Positions 1 through 8,422 of a stretch of 59,523 nt of DNA are shown here, one piece after another. Within the stretch, counting starts at the first letter, position 1. Every line of letters starts with the position of its first letter. Below the pieces are notes generated by a model. The model was not told the DNA's origin. It did no database searches and saw only the letters and a list, made by a program, of their open reading frames with translations. The stretch comes from Bacteroidota bacterium (GTDB lineage Bacteria; Bacteroidota; Bacteroidia; AKYH767-A; 2013-40CM-41-45): NCBI GenBank assembly GCA_003151745.1, contig PLYJ01000254.1, positions 1 through 59,523 on the forward strand. The letters run 5' to 3'. Position numbers and translations under genes: made by a program.

Positions 1-307
1 TTCCTCGTTTTTGTTTTGTCTTTAAATGAAGAAAAGATAAAATCATGGTACAAATGTAATGGCAGTCATTAATAAAAACAAATATTATTTTTGTCATTAA
101 ATGATAACATTAAGGTATCAGAAGCCTCTCCCCCCTGCTCCTCTCTCCCGCAATAAGCGGGATAAACTCCAGAGAGGGGGGCAAGAGCATCCCCCTTTGT
201 GCCCTTTCCAAGGGGGAATGCACACGGAATTACCTTTTGCAACAAATATGAAAGAAGTCTATTATTAAATGACATCTTCTTAATAATCCCGTAAAAGCCT
301 TTATAAT
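1..307. repeat. Gene-free left end with hairpin-rich repeat
   Basis: No convincing gene is seen here. Around 121-230 lies a C/G-run repeat of the kind scattered between genes in Bacteroidota: a small hairpin TCCCGC (147-152) and GCGGGA (157-162), a pyrimidine run before it, and GAGAGGGGGGC (172-182) after it, followed by a second CCCCC/GGGGG pair near 190-220. The 68-codon reading frame over this stretch on the minus strand translates the repeat and is not considered a gene. Confidence 0.4.
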
Positions 308-754
308 TTACCCCTTCAAAGGTCCTTTCAATCTTTGAATGTCATCCAAATTTATATTCAATTCACTTTTGAATTTATCCCGGAATTTGATAGTAGTTTG
401 TTGCTCGCTTTGCGAATTCAGTGTCTCGTAATACCAAAAATGTATTTTATCGAGAATAACATTTTGATTAAAAGTAACATGACTCAAATCAGGCATATCA
501 AGTCCTTTTAATTCCCACACTGCTATAGGATAGCTTCCTTTATTATAGTTAAAATTTGTATAAACATCACTCTTCTTTACATTGCTCATGGCAGCAAAGG
601 AGTCGACGTCTTGTCTAACAGAATCTTTAAATATCCACAGGTAATTCTTAGGCATACCCCAACTTGTTGAGTAGCTATATACAAACATAATGCATAAGTT
701 ACCGACAAAATAAGTAATTGCTAAAGCAAGAATAACTTTATATGTTTTGTTCAT
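308..754 (-). CDS. Small membrane-anchored hypothetical protein
   Basis: I do not recognise the family. The frame is open from 802, but the ATG at 754 (MNKTYKVIL) is preferred because a lysine-bearing start is followed at once by one hydrophobic segment (residues about 6-28, VILALAITYFVGNLCIMFVY), giving a 148-aa protein with an N-terminal anchor and a soluble remainder. The soluble part is rich in aromatic and charged residues and contains no metal or nucleotide motif I can name. There is no good Shine-Dalgarno, which is normal for this phylum. The gene stands alone, with a hairpin-bounded repeat array upstream. It could be a species-restricted protein; assignment as a real gene rests mainly on the anchor and codon-like composition. 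Confidence 0.45.
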   Translation of the reverse strand: MNKTYKVILALAITYFVGNLCIMFVYSYSTSWGMPKNYLWIFKDSVRQDVDSFAAMSNVKKSDVYTNFNYNKGSYPIAVWELKGLDMPDLSHVTFNQNVILDKIHFWYYETLNSQSEQQTTIKFRDKFKSELNINLDDIQRLKGPLKG

Positions 755-832
755 AGAATAATTGGAAACATTGGCATGAGCAATATCACAGGAAAGGTTC
801 AAATTTAGTCAATATTATATACACCACTCACC

Positions 833-868
833 AAAAACCCCGACATTCAAAATGCTGCCGGAGTTTTT
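833..868. terminator. Hairpin with T-run
   Basis: Arms AAAAACCCCGACA (833-845) and TGCCGGAGTTTTT (856-868) pair with two mismatches or wobbles around a 10-nt loop. The A-run on one side and the T-run on the other would allow termination in either direction. It sits left of the 21-bp array at 1079-1351, with no gene directly feeding into it from the left. Confidence 0.45.
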
Positions 869-1078
869 TGTGGTTAAACATTCCGCAGGGCGGAACAGAG
901 TATGTTTCCTTACCTAAACCCACCCAACTCTAATATAGTTGCCCCCTTTCATAAATCACCCTCAGTTTTTAAAATATAACCTTGAAGTAATACCGGAAAA
1001 TGGGTTGACATTATCTTTTTACCTGCAAAAAAGGCATAAATACTCCTCTTTACCATTTAATTACTCATAACCATTCAA

Positions 1079-1351
1079 AAATGGTTAGTAATCATCTAAT
1101 AGGGAATATTCCCTATTGTGTGATTACCTGTAATCACGTAATAGTTACCTGTAATCATCAAATAGGGAAAGGTAACTACAAGGTGGTTACCTGTAACTTT
1201 TGTGTGATGGTTAGTAATCTCATAATAGGGACAGGTACCTAAATGGTGATTACATGTAACCACGGAATAGGGAAAGATACCTATATCGTGGTTACAGGTA
1301 ATCATGATGTAGTGATTGGTAATCATCTGATGGTTACCTGTCATTTTTGAA
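1079..1351. repeat. 21-bp phased repeat array A1 (13 units)
   Basis: Thirteen consecutive diverged units of exactly 21 bp fill this interval. Two unit types mix: one with a dyad core of the form GATTAC-NN-GTAATC or GGTTAC-NN-GTAACC (for example at 1122, 1143, 1185, 1248 and 1290), and one starting TAGGG with a half-site GGTAAC or GGTACC (1100, 1163, 1226, 1268). Both ends carry TTCAAAAATG in opposite orientation (about 1074-1083 and, inverted, 1340-1350). Because 21 is a multiple of three, the minus-strand frame stays open and reads as heptads such as ITGNHTI, but no start context supports a gene. Hairpins lie outside it at 833-868 and 1447-1475. Function is unknown. Confidence 0.85.
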
Positions 1352-1446
1352 AAGATAGGAGCAGAAAAATTGGAATGACGGGTAATGATTATCTGCCTGT
1401 TGAACTCCTTTTAATTATTGACTGCGAATTGTTAAAGAGGTCTGAT

Positions 1447-1480
1447 AGCGTACTACTCTATTAGGGTAGTATGCTCTTTT
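1447..1480 (+). terminator. Hairpin followed by T-run
   Basis: Arms AGCGTACTACTCT (1447-1459) and AGGGTAGTATGCT (1463-1475) pair fully if two G-U pairs are allowed, with a 3-nt loop, followed by CTTTTCCC. It reads as a rho-independent terminator on the plus strand, although the only thing upstream on that strand is the repeat array. It may insulate htrA from upstream transcription. Confidence 0.5.
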
Positions 1481-1602
1481 CCCATTGTAGCGCACTCTGT
1501 TATTTACACACTGAAATTTTGTCATAGTTAAAGTATCGTTAATGTCATTTTTACTCACAATATTTTAATTTATCGGGCGTTAATTTTGTCAGTCAATTGG
1601 AT

Positions 1603-1617
1603 TGGCATAAAAGTTGA
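1603..1617 (+). promoter_or_regulatory. Possible sigma-54-type promoter of htrA
   Basis: TGGCAT-AAAAG-TTGA resembles the -24/-12 consensus TGGCAC-N5-TTGCA; the GG and the TTG are at the right spacing but the -12 C is replaced by A. It would start a transcript near 1628, about 40 nt before the htrA ATG. No rpoN or activator gene lies in the window, so this is a motif match only. Confidence 0.3.
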
Positions 1618-1665
1618 AAAGATATAAACACTTTAATTATTAACTTTAAAAAGGAGGAAAAAACT

Positions 1666-3126
1666 ATGTTAACAGGATTCAAAAAAACGATCAGCATTAT
1701 TTTAATTGCAGCGGCTGCCGGCTACGCAGGAGCAAATTTACACGACACATTACCGGGTAGTCATTATCCTATTTCGGACAGGAATGCACGCACTACCGTG
1801 ACAGCGCCGATACACCTGGCAACCTATAAAGGGTCAGCGCCTGACGGAAACATGGATTTTACAGTGGCTGCCGAAGCAACCGTGCATGCAGTGGTGCATA
1901 TAAAGACGACGTATAGCTACAGGAATAATAACCAGCTGCAATGGGATCCATGGGGCGGCATGTTTGGCAACCAGCAGCCGGCGCAGCCCGTAGAGTCAAG
2001 CGGATCTGGTGTAATCGTTACGGATGACGGGTACATCGTCACCAACAACCACGTGGTGGATAACGGGGAGAAAATAGAAGTTACTTTAAATGATAACAGG
2101 AGCTATGTAGCGAAGGTAATTGGCACCGATCCCTCCACCGATCTTGCCCTGCTGAAGATTGATGAGAAAGGGCTTTCCTTTGTTCATTATGGAAATTCTG
2201 ACGATTTGAAAGTAGGCGAATGGGTGCTTGCAGTGGGCAATCCTTTTAATCTTACTTCCACCGTTACGGCAGGTATTGTGAGTGCAAAAGCAAGGAACAT
2301 CGGCATTCTGCGTGATCAGTCTAATACTGCTATTGAATCGTATATACAAACAGATGCAGCGGTGAACCCGGGTAACAGCGGCGGCGCATTGGTGAATACA
2401 AAAGGCGAGCTGGTGGGTATTAACTCAGCCATTGCTTCTAATACAGGATCATATACCGGTTATTCATTTGCTATTCCTGTCAACATAGTTAAAAAGGTGA
2501 TAGATGACCTGGTAGAGTTTGGAAAGGTGCAGCGTGGCTTTTTAGGCATAAGCATTCGCGATATTGACTCCAAGCTGGTTCAGGAAAAAGATCTGAAGGA
2601 AATTAAAGGTGTATATGTGGCTGGAGTTGCTGAAGGCGGTGCGGCAAATGCAGCAGGCATCCGCGAAGGCGACGTGATAAGGAAGATCGGCACGGAGGAT
2701 GTAAACTCCAGCCCTGCCTTGCAGGAGCAGGTAAGCCGTTTCCGTCCCGGTGACAAGATTAATGTAACGGTTGACCACAATGGAGAGGAAAGACTGGTTG
2801 CCGTGACGCTTAAGGACATGGAAGGCGGCGTTTCTATGGTTAAAGCATCCAGCACATTGAATATGCTGGGAGGCGAATTTGAAACGGTCTCTAAAAATGA
2901 AGGTAACAAGCTGGGCATAGATGGTGGGGTGAAAATCAACAAATTAGGAGCAGGTAAATTAAGGAGTTCCGGTATAAGAGAAGGGTTTATCATTACCCTG
3001 ATAGACAAAAAGCCTATTAAGAACACAGGTGACCTTAATAGTGCTCTCAAAAACAAGTCGGGAGGGGTGCTCATTGAAGGCGTCTATCCCAATGGCATGA
3101 GGGCCTACTACGGGTTTGGGCTGTAA
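1666..3126 (+). CDS. degP: HtrA/DegP-type periplasmic serine protease
   Basis: A 486-aa trypsin-like protease with two PDZ domains that degrades or refolds damaged envelope proteins. An N-terminal hydrophobic signal (residues 7-24) directs it out of the cytoplasm. The catalytic triad is visible: His129 in TNNHVV, Asp159 in STDLALL and Ser238 in NPGNSGG. The first PDZ domain starts at QRGFLGI (about 289) and the second occupies roughly 395-486. The length is usual for DegP/HtrA of this phylum. The start is secure: AAGGAGG lies 9 nt upstream of the ATG, one of the strongest ribosome binding sites in the window. It is a single-gene unit with a long hairpin terminator behind it. Confidence 0.95.
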   Translation: MLTGFKKTISIILIAAAAGYAGANLHDTLPGSHYPISDRNARTTVTAPIHLATYKGSAPDGNMDFTVAAEATVHAVVHIKTTYSYRNNNQLQWDPWGGMFGNQQPAQPVESSGSGVIVTDDGYIVTNNHVVDNGEKIEVTLNDNRSYVAKVIGTDPSTDLALLKIDEKGLSFVHYGNSDDLKVGEWVLAVGNPFNLTSTVTAGIVSAKARNIGILRDQSNTAIESYIQTDAAVNPGNSGGALVNTKGELVGINSAIASNTGSYTGYSFAIPVNIVKKVIDDLVEFGKVQRGFLGISIRDIDSKLVQEKDLKEIKGVYVAGVAEGGAANAAGIREGDVIRKIGTEDVNSSPALQEQVSRFRPGDKINVTVDHNGEERLVAVTLKDMEGGVSMVKASSTLNMLGGEFETVSKNEGNKLGIDGGVKINKLGAGKLRSSGIREGFIITLIDKKPIKNTGDLNSALKNKSGGVLIEGVYPNGMRAYYGFGL

Positions 3127-3138
3127 AAAAGCAGATTT

Positions 3139-3203
3139 GAGATGTGAGACATAAGACTTGAGACAAACTGCCGTCTCATGTCTCACATCTCTTGTCTTTT
3201 TTT
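3139..3203 (+). terminator. Heptamer-repeat terminator of htrA
   Basis: GAGATGTGAGACAT (3139-3152) pairs perfectly with ATGTCTCACATCTC (3178-3191); an inner GAGAC/GTCTC pair tightens the loop and a T-run follows at 3192-3203. The arms are built from 7-nt steps (GAGATGT, GAGACAT, AAGACTT, GAGACAA). The same words recur at 16888-16965. Confidence 0.75.
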
Positions 3204-3234
3204 GATAATTTATAAACAAATTGTTACGCTTTCC

Positions 3235-3265
3235 TTGACTCGTATTTTAATAAGCGGTATATTTG
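3235..3265 (+). promoter_or_regulatory. Bacteroidota housekeeping promoter of rpoD
   Basis: TTG at 3235-3237, then exactly 20 nt, then TATATTTG at 3258-3265. This fits the Bacteroidota -33 TTG / -7 TAnnTTTG promoter fully. The transcript would start near 3272, leaving a leader of about 80 nt before the rpoD ATG. Confidence 0.7.
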
Positions 3266-3353
3266 CAAAATGAATTTTTCTTACGCTTCATTTTTTATAC
3301 TCGAAATGCGTAATTTTCTACATATTCAAAAAAGATAAAATAACTAACCCACT

Positions 3354-4217
3354 ATGCGTCAGCTAAAAATAACCAAGTCGATTACCAACAGGGAGAGTCA
3401 ATCGCTTGAGAAATATCTCCAGGAGATAGGACGAGAAGGATTGATAACGGCAGAAGAAGAAGTTCGGCTTGCGCGACTTATAAGGACAGGCGATCAGGAT
3501 GCGCTTGACCGTTTGACTAAAGCCAATCTTCGTTTCGTAGTGTCTGTTGCAAAGCAATACCAGAACCAGGGATTAAGCCTTCCGGATTTAATCAACGAAG
3601 GAAATCTTGGATTGATTAAAGCTGCAAAACGTTTTGATGAAACCCGCGGATTCAAATTTATCTCTTACGCTGTTTGGTGGATTCGTCAAAGCATCCTGCA
3701 GGCATTAGCTGAACAGTCGCGTATTGTACGTTTGCCTTTAAACCAGGTGGGATCACTGAATAAAATTTCTAAAGCTTATTCAAAGCTGGAGCAGGAATAT
3801 GAGCGTGAACCTTCGCCTGAAGAATTATCCAAGTTGTTGGAAATTCCTACAGAGAAGATTTCTGACACGATGCGCGTAAGCGGAAAGCATGTTTCTATGG
3901 ATGCGCCTTTCGTGCAGGGAGAAGACAACAGCTTGATGGATGTGTTGGAGAATGCAGATTCTCCGCGCGCTGATAACCTGCTGATGAATGAGTCTTTGCA
4001 AAAAGAAATTGACCGCTCGCTCAGCACGCTTACAGAAAGAGAAAGAGAAGTGGTGAAGCTGTTCTTCGGCATCGGTATGCAGCATGGCCTTACGCTGGAA
4101 GAAATAGGAGCGCAGTTTGATCTTACCCGCGAACGTGTTCGCCAGATAAAAGAAAAAGCGATACGCAGGTTGCGTCACAAATCAAGAAGCAAGTTGTTGA
4201 AAGCATATTTGGGATAA
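3354..4217 (+). CDS. rpoD: Primary sigma factor RpoD (SigA), Bacteroidota type
   Basis: The housekeeping sigma subunit of RNA polymerase, 287 aa. It lacks the acidic region 1.1 of proteobacterial sigma-70 and begins almost directly with region 1.2 ([16 protein letters not shown]). Region 2 covers about 54-124 with the core-binding and -10-recognising segment ([18 protein letters not shown], then [12 protein letters not shown]). Region 3 follows to about 210, and region 4 carries the HTH ([29 protein letters not shown]). This short form is the Bacteroidota primary sigma that reads the TTG/TAnnTTTG promoter; such a promoter lies upstream of its own gene. A terminator hairpin closes the unit at 4270-4295. 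Confidence 0.96.
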   Translation: MRQLKITKSITNRESQSLEKYLQEIGREGLITAEEEVRLARLIRTGDQDALDRLTKANLRFVVSVAKQYQNQGLSLPDLINEGNLGLIKAAKRFDETRGFKFISYAVWWIRQSILQALAEQSRIVRLPLNQVGSLNKISKAYSKLEQEYEREPSPEELSKLLEIPTEKISDTMRVSGKHVSMDAPFVQGEDNSLMDVLENADSPRADNLLMNESLQKEIDRSLSTLTEREREVVKLFFGIGMQHGLTLEEIGAQFDLTRERVRQIKEKAIRRLRHKSRSKLLKAYLG

Positions 4218-4269
4218 GTGCAGCGGGATTAAAATAGTATTGTCATAGTTTTTAAATTTTATAATAACA

Positions 4270-4297
4270 AACAGTCCTGCACAAGCAGGACTGTTTA
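4270..4297 (+). terminator. rpoD terminator
   Basis: AACAGTCCTGC (4270-4280), loop ACAA, GCAGGACTGTT (4285-4295): a perfect 11-bp stem running into a T-rich stretch, 53 nt after the rpoD stop. Confidence 0.8.
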
Positions 4298-4376
4298 GTT
4301 TACGGTTGACAGTTTACGGGTTGCTGTTATGCCGGAATTAAATTCAACTGTAAACCGTCAACAGTAAACTGTAAAC
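4298..4376. repeat. Heptamer-type inverted repeat before GAPDH gene
   Basis: GTTTACGGTTGACAGTTTAC (4298-4317) is complementary, with two mismatches, to GTAAACCGTCAACAGTAAAC (4350-4369), and a further TGTAAAC copy follows. The words ACTGTAA/ACTGTCA step by 7 nt. It sits 10 nt before the GAPDH start, so in the transcript it could fold over the ribosome binding region; a regulatory role is only inferred. Confidence 0.55.
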
Positions 4377-4385
4377 ATATATAAC

Positions 4386-5867
4386 ATGATTGATAATAAA
4401 ATTACAGAAACAGTTCATCCGTCAAGAGGAAAATATGAAAACGGGCTGGCCGATTGGATACAGCTAGAAAAAGCAGCCATCGCTCTTATTCATTTAACGG
4501 GAACGTTGTGGTTCGATAAGTCCGTTGAGCTATTATTATTCCGCAACCAATTAGTTGATCGGAGCGCAAGCGAAATCCTTCACCTGCATCAATATGCAAA
4601 GGACATTGTGAAGAAGCCCATTAACGTGGTTGATACGTTTATGCTTGCTAAAGAGATGAACAAGCTCGATTTAGCTCCGTCCCGTATTGACATAGGCAAG
4701 CTGACTGCTGAGTGGCTGGCTGAGCGAAAGAATTATAAAAATGCCGAAGAATTTGTCATTGACAAGCTCAGCGGCTTTATAGGCAAAGAAAAAAGGCAAA
4801 TTATTCCGCGTGATATAGTGCTGTACGGATTCGGACGCATTGGCCGGTTACTCATGAGAGAGCTTATATCACAAGCCGGCAAGGGTGAGCAATTGCGCTT
4901 GAGAGCGATTGTAACAAGAAGCAATTCCGATGAAGACATTCAGAAGCGTGCCGACCTGCTTCGTAACGACTCTGTGCATGGGCCATTTCCCGGAACTGTC
5001 ATCGAAGATTATGTAAACAAAGCACTGATCGTAAATGGTCATACCGTATATATGATCGCGGCCAATGATCCTGCAACAATTGATTACAATGCGTTTGGAA
5101 TAAACAACGCACTTTTAATTGATAACACGGGTGTTGTCCGTGACCGTGAAGGGCTGGGCAAGCATCTGAAGTCAAAAGGCATCAGTAAAGTTTTGCTTAC
5201 AGCTCCGGGTAAAGGAGATGTTCCCAACGTTGTTTATGGAGTGAATGAAAACAGCGTGAGTAAAGATGAAACAATCTTTTCTGCCGCATCCTGCACAACC
5301 AATGCTATTGTGCCTGTGCTGGCAGTTATTGAAGATAAACTAGGTGTTGAGAGGGGGCATATTGAAACGATCCACTCATACACGAACGATCAGAATCTTC
5401 TTGATAATTACCACAAGAAGTATCGCAGAGGCCGTTCAGCAGCCTTAAATATGGTTATCACTGAAACAGGAGCTGCTAAAGCTGTTGCAAAGGTGCTTCC
5501 GAATGTGGGAGAAAGACTTACCGGTAATTCTGTTCGCGTCCCCACCCCTGATGTTTCACTTGCCATTCTGAACCTCACATTAAAAAAAGAAACAAGCAAG
5601 GAGGATATTAATGAAATTATGCGCCATGCTGCTCTGCACGGCGATCTTGTTGAACAAATTCAATACTCGAATTCAAATGAGCTGGTGTCAAGTGATCTGA
5701 TTGGTAATCCATGTGCAGTGATCTTTGACAGCCAGGCAACGATTGTTTCCAAAGACAATAAATCTGTGGTCCTCTATGCGTGGTATGATAATGAATATGG
5801 CTACAGCAGGCAGGTAATCAGGTTTGCTAAGTTTATTGCTGAAGTTATACGTTTGAAGTATTATTAA
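4386..5867 (+). CDS. gap: Glyceraldehyde-3-phosphate dehydrogenase, long form
   Basis: NAD(P)-dependent oxidation of glyceraldehyde 3-phosphate to 1,3-bisphosphoglycerate in central carbon metabolism. The Rossmann glycine motif LYGFGRIGRLLMREL lies at 146-160, the catalytic Cys303 in SAASCTTNA, and the partner His330 in IETIHSYT, exactly 27 residues later as in standard GAPDH. The chain is 493 aa, against about 335 for the classical enzyme; the excess is an N-terminal extension of about 140 residues ahead of the Rossmann fold. This long type is known among Bacteroidota and some other phyla; the role of the extension is not known to me. The gene is monocistronic, between the rpoD terminator and ffh. 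Confidence 0.93.
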   Translation: MIDNKITETVHPSRGKYENGLADWIQLEKAAIALIHLTGTLWFDKSVELLLFRNQLVDRSASEILHLHQYAKDIVKKPINVVDTFMLAKEMNKLDLAPSRIDIGKLTAEWLAERKNYKNAEEFVIDKLSGFIGKEKRQIIPRDIVLYGFGRIGRLLMRELISQAGKGEQLRLRAIVTRSNSDEDIQKRADLLRNDSVHGPFPGTVIEDYVNKALIVNGHTVYMIAANDPATIDYNAFGINNALLIDNTGVVRDREGLGKHLKSKGISKVLLTAPGKGDVPNVVYGVNENSVSKDETIFSAASCTTNAIVPVLAVIEDKLGVERGHIETIHSYTNDQNLLDNYHKKYRRGRSAALNMVITETGAAKAVAKVLPNVGERLTGNSVRVPTPDVSLAILNLTLKKETSKEDINEIMRHAALHGDLVEQIQYSNSNELVSSDLIGNPCAVIFDSQATIVSKDNKSVVLYAWYDNEYGYSRQVIRFAKFIAEVIRLKYY

Positions 5868-6081
5868 AAAATTTCATTGCAAAAGGGAATTCAATCTTAG
5901 TTTGCGAGCGTTTTTTTACCGTTGTCTTACGGAAAACTTTTTATCTCCAGTTGCCTTCAGCGCTCATCCGGACTAATCGGATTTCTTCGTCGTTCCTCCT
6001 CGCAACGACCGTCAATAGGGAGGACAATTGTATATCTCCCGAACATTAAACCTTAAACTTTAAACCTTACACCCTAAATCG

Positions 6082-6089
6082 TACTTTTG
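6082..6089 (+). promoter_or_regulatory. Candidate -7 element of ffh
   Basis: TACTTTTG matches TAnnTTTG and lies 22 nt before the ffh ATG; no TTG is visible at the -33 distance. Upstream, 6041-6078 is a heptamer repeat (ACCTTAAACTTTAAACCTTA), part of a family that recurs after ffh and near 31250. The rest of the 240-nt gap holds a degenerate CGTCGTT/AACGAC hairpin near 5990-6010. Confidence 0.4.
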
Positions 6090-6111
6090 CACCTCTTAAA
6101 ATTGTATTGTG

Positions 6112-7446
6112 ATGTTTGAAAGTCTTAGTGATAAATTAGACCGTGCGTTTAAGCTCGTAAAGGGGCAGGGAAGGATTACGGAAATTAACGTTGCCGAAAC
6201 GCTGAAGGAGGTACGCAAGGCGCTGCTGGATGCTGACGTTAATTTTAAAGTGGCCAAGCAATTTACGGATACCATTAAGGAAAAGGCGCTTGGGCAGAAT
6301 GTACTTACGAGTGTGAGCCCCGGACAACTAATGATTAAGATTGCTCACGATGAGCTGGCAGAGCTGATGGGCGGGCAGAAGGTGGATATTAACCTTAGTT
6401 CTAATCCTTCCATTATTTTGATGTCGGGCTTGCAAGGGTCGGGTAAAACGACACTGAGCGGCAAGCTGGCTAATTTTCTGAAAACTAAAAAGCAGAAGCA
6501 TGTGTTGCTTGTTGCCTGCGATGTGTATCGTCCGGCGGCTATCAACCAGTTGAAGGTGCTTGGGGAGCAGATTGAGGTTCCTGTGTTTAGCGAGGAGGGA
6601 AATTTGAATCCCGTTGACATTGCGAAGAAGGGAATTGCTTTTGCGAAAGAGAATAATAAGAATGTGGTGATCATTGACACTGCCGGTCGTCTTGCCATTG
6701 ACGAGGAGATGATGAATGAGATTGCCAACATTAAGAAGGCAGTCAGTCCGAATGAAATCCTTTTTGTGGTGGATGCCATGACCGGGCAGGATGCCGTGAA
6801 TACGGCGAAGTTATTTAATGAGCGTTTGAATTTTGACGGTGTGGTGCTTACCAAGCTGGATGGCGACACACGCGGCGGCGCTGCGCTAAGCATTAAGAGC
6901 GTGGTGAACAAGCCGATTAAGTTTGTAGGAACAGGTGAGAAGCTGGATGCGTTGGATATTTTCTATCCTGAGCGTATGGCTGACCGTATTCTTGGCATGG
7001 GTGACATCGTTACTCTTGTTGAGAAAGCACAGGAACAGTTTGATGAGGTGGAAGCGGCACGTCTTCACAAGAAGATGGCGAAGAATCAATTTACCTTCAA
7101 TGACTTTCTTAGCCAGTTGCAGCAGATAAAAAAGATGGGGAATATGAAGGATCTTGTAGGGATGATTCCCGGCGTGGGCAAGGCGTTGAAGGATGTGGAG
7201 ATTGATGATAATGCTTTTAAAGGAATAGAAGCTATCATTCGCAGCATGACAAATGAGGAACGTGAAAATCCTGCTCTTATAAATGGTAACAGGAGACAGC
7301 GCCTTGCAAAGGGCAGTGGCACGAGCATCCAGGAGGTGAACAACCTGATGAAGCAATTCGAACAGATGCGCAAGATGATGAAGATGATGACGAATAAAGA
7401 CCAAATGAAGAGTATGATGCGCAACATGCAGGGAATGAAGAGGTAG
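6112..7446 (+). CDS. ffh: Signal recognition particle GTPase Ffh (SRP54)
   Basis: The protein subunit of the signal recognition particle, which binds signal sequences on the ribosome and delivers them to FtsY. N domain at 1-85, GTPase domain with P-loop GLQGSGKTT near 105, DTAGRLAIDEEM near 188 and TKLDGD near 246, then a C-terminal M domain rich in methionine (MRKMMKMMTNKDQMKSMMRN at the very end). The ATG at 6112 is preferred over the GTG one codon earlier; the normal SRP54 start (MFESLSDKLDRAFK) follows it. Length 444 aa is typical. It is followed after 92 nt by folD on the same strand, with a heptamer repeat in between. Confidence 0.96.
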   Translation: MFESLSDKLDRAFKLVKGQGRITEINVAETLKEVRKALLDADVNFKVAKQFTDTIKEKALGQNVLTSVSPGQLMIKIAHDELAELMGGQKVDINLSSNPSIILMSGLQGSGKTTLSGKLANFLKTKKQKHVLLVACDVYRPAAINQLKVLGEQIEVPVFSEEGNLNPVDIAKKGIAFAKENNKNVVIIDTAGRLAIDEEMMNEIANIKKAVSPNEILFVVDAMTGQDAVNTAKLFNERLNFDGVVLTKLDGDTRGGAALSIKSVVNKPIKFVGTGEKLDALDIFYPERMADRILGMGDIVTLVEKAQEQFDEVEAARLHKKMAKNQFTFNDFLSQLQQIKKMGNMKDLVGMIPGVGKALKDVEIDDNAFKGIEAIIRSMTNEERENPALINGNRRQRLAKGSGTSIQEVNNLMKQFEQMRKMMKMMTNKDQMKSMMRNMQGMKR

Positions 7447-7535
7447 TTTAAAGTTCAAAGTTCAAAGTTCAAAGTTCAAAGTTTAAGGTTTAAAGTTTCG
7501 AGTTCCGCAACCTTAAACTTTAAACATTAAACGTT
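7447..7535. repeat. Tandem heptamer repeat between ffh and folD
   Basis: AAAGTTC is repeated four times, followed by diverged copies (AAAGTTT, AAGGTTT, AAAGTTT, CGAGTTC). An inverted counterpart (AACCTTAAACTTTAAAC) follows at about 7509-7525, so the region can fold into an A/T-rich hairpin. This is a microsatellite with a 7-bp unit, not a gene. Confidence 0.8.
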
Positions 7536-7538
7536 ATT

Positions 7539-8420
7539 ATGATTTTACTTGACGGGAAAAAACTTTCTACTGAGATAAAAGCTGAAATTGCTGCTGAGGT
7601 GACACGACTGAAAGCTGCCGGACACAAGACGCCTCATCTTGCGGCTATACTGGTTGGTAACAGCGGCGCTTCGGAGAGTTATGTGGCAGGGAAAATAAAA
7701 AGCTGCGCTGAAGTGGGTTTCAAGTCTTCGCTTTTTCGATTTGAGGATTCTGTTTCCGAGAAGGAATTGCTGGATAAAATTAAGGCTGTGAACAATGACG
7801 CTGATATTGATGGGTTCATTGTCCAGTTGCCGCTGCCCAAGCATATCAATGTTCAGAAGGTAACTGAAACTATTTTGCCTTCAAAAGATGTGGACGGGTT
7901 TCATCCGATTAATGTGGGGAGGTTAATGCAGAATATTCCTTGTTATTTACCTGCAACTCCTTTTGGTATCATGCAAATGATTGAACGGTATAAGATCGAG
8001 ACTGCAGGGAAACATTGTGTTGTGCTGGGAAGAAGCAATATTGTCGGCTTGCCGATGAGCATGTTGATGGCGAGAAATACATATCCGGGAAATTGTACTG
8101 TTACATTGTGTCACAGCAAAACAAAAAACATACAAGAGATTACTACCACTGCTGACATTATTATTGCAGCAATTGGTCAACCGAAGTTTGTAACTAAGGA
8201 GATGGTGAAAGAAGGGGCAGTAGTGATTGATGTGGGCATTACACGTGTTCCTTCTGACAAAACAAAAAGCGGTTATAAGATTACAGGGGACGTGGACTTT
8301 GAGAATGTGTCTTCTAAGTGCAGCTATATATCTCCCGTTCCTGGTGGCGTTGGTTTGATGACTATTGTCGGCTTGCTGATGAACACATTGAAGGCAGCGA
8401 GGAAGGAAATTCAATTTTAA
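7539..8420 (+). CDS. folD: Methylenetetrahydrofolate dehydrogenase/cyclohydrolase FolD
   Basis: Bifunctional cytosolic enzyme that interconverts 5,10-methylene-, methenyl- and 10-formyl-tetrahydrofolate. The catalytic region [13 protein letters not shown] has Tyr48 and Lys52 at the usual four-residue spacing. [23 protein letters not shown], the NADP-binding [14 protein letters not shown] and the C-terminal [11 protein letters not shown] motif are all present. Length 293 aa is usual. It is followed by queE after 2 nt, so the two are very probably cotranscribed. Confidence 0.96.
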   Translation: MILLDGKKLSTEIKAEIAAEVTRLKAAGHKTPHLAAILVGNSGASESYVAGKIKSCAEVGFKSSLFRFEDSVSEKELLDKIKAVNNDADIDGFIVQLPLPKHINVQKVTETILPSKDVDGFHPINVGRLMQNIPCYLPATPFGIMQMIERYKIETAGKHCVVLGRSNIVGLPMSMLMARNTYPGNCTVTLCHSKTKNIQEITTTADIIIAAIGQPKFVTKEMVKEGAVVIDVGITRVPSDKTKSGYKITGDVDFENVSSKCSYISPVPGGVGLMTIVGLLMNTLKAARKEIQF

Positions 8421-8422
8421 TA

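Noticed and set aside
1096-1344. 82-codon minus-strand frame with heptad-like repeats (ITGNHTI and similar)
   Set aside because: Frame openness follows from the 21-bp period; no ribosome binding site, and the matching array at 59256-59507 does not keep a comparable frame.
1079-1351. CRISPR array
   Set aside because: Units are contiguous, 21 bp, diverged, with no constant repeat and unique spacer alternation and no cas genes nearby.
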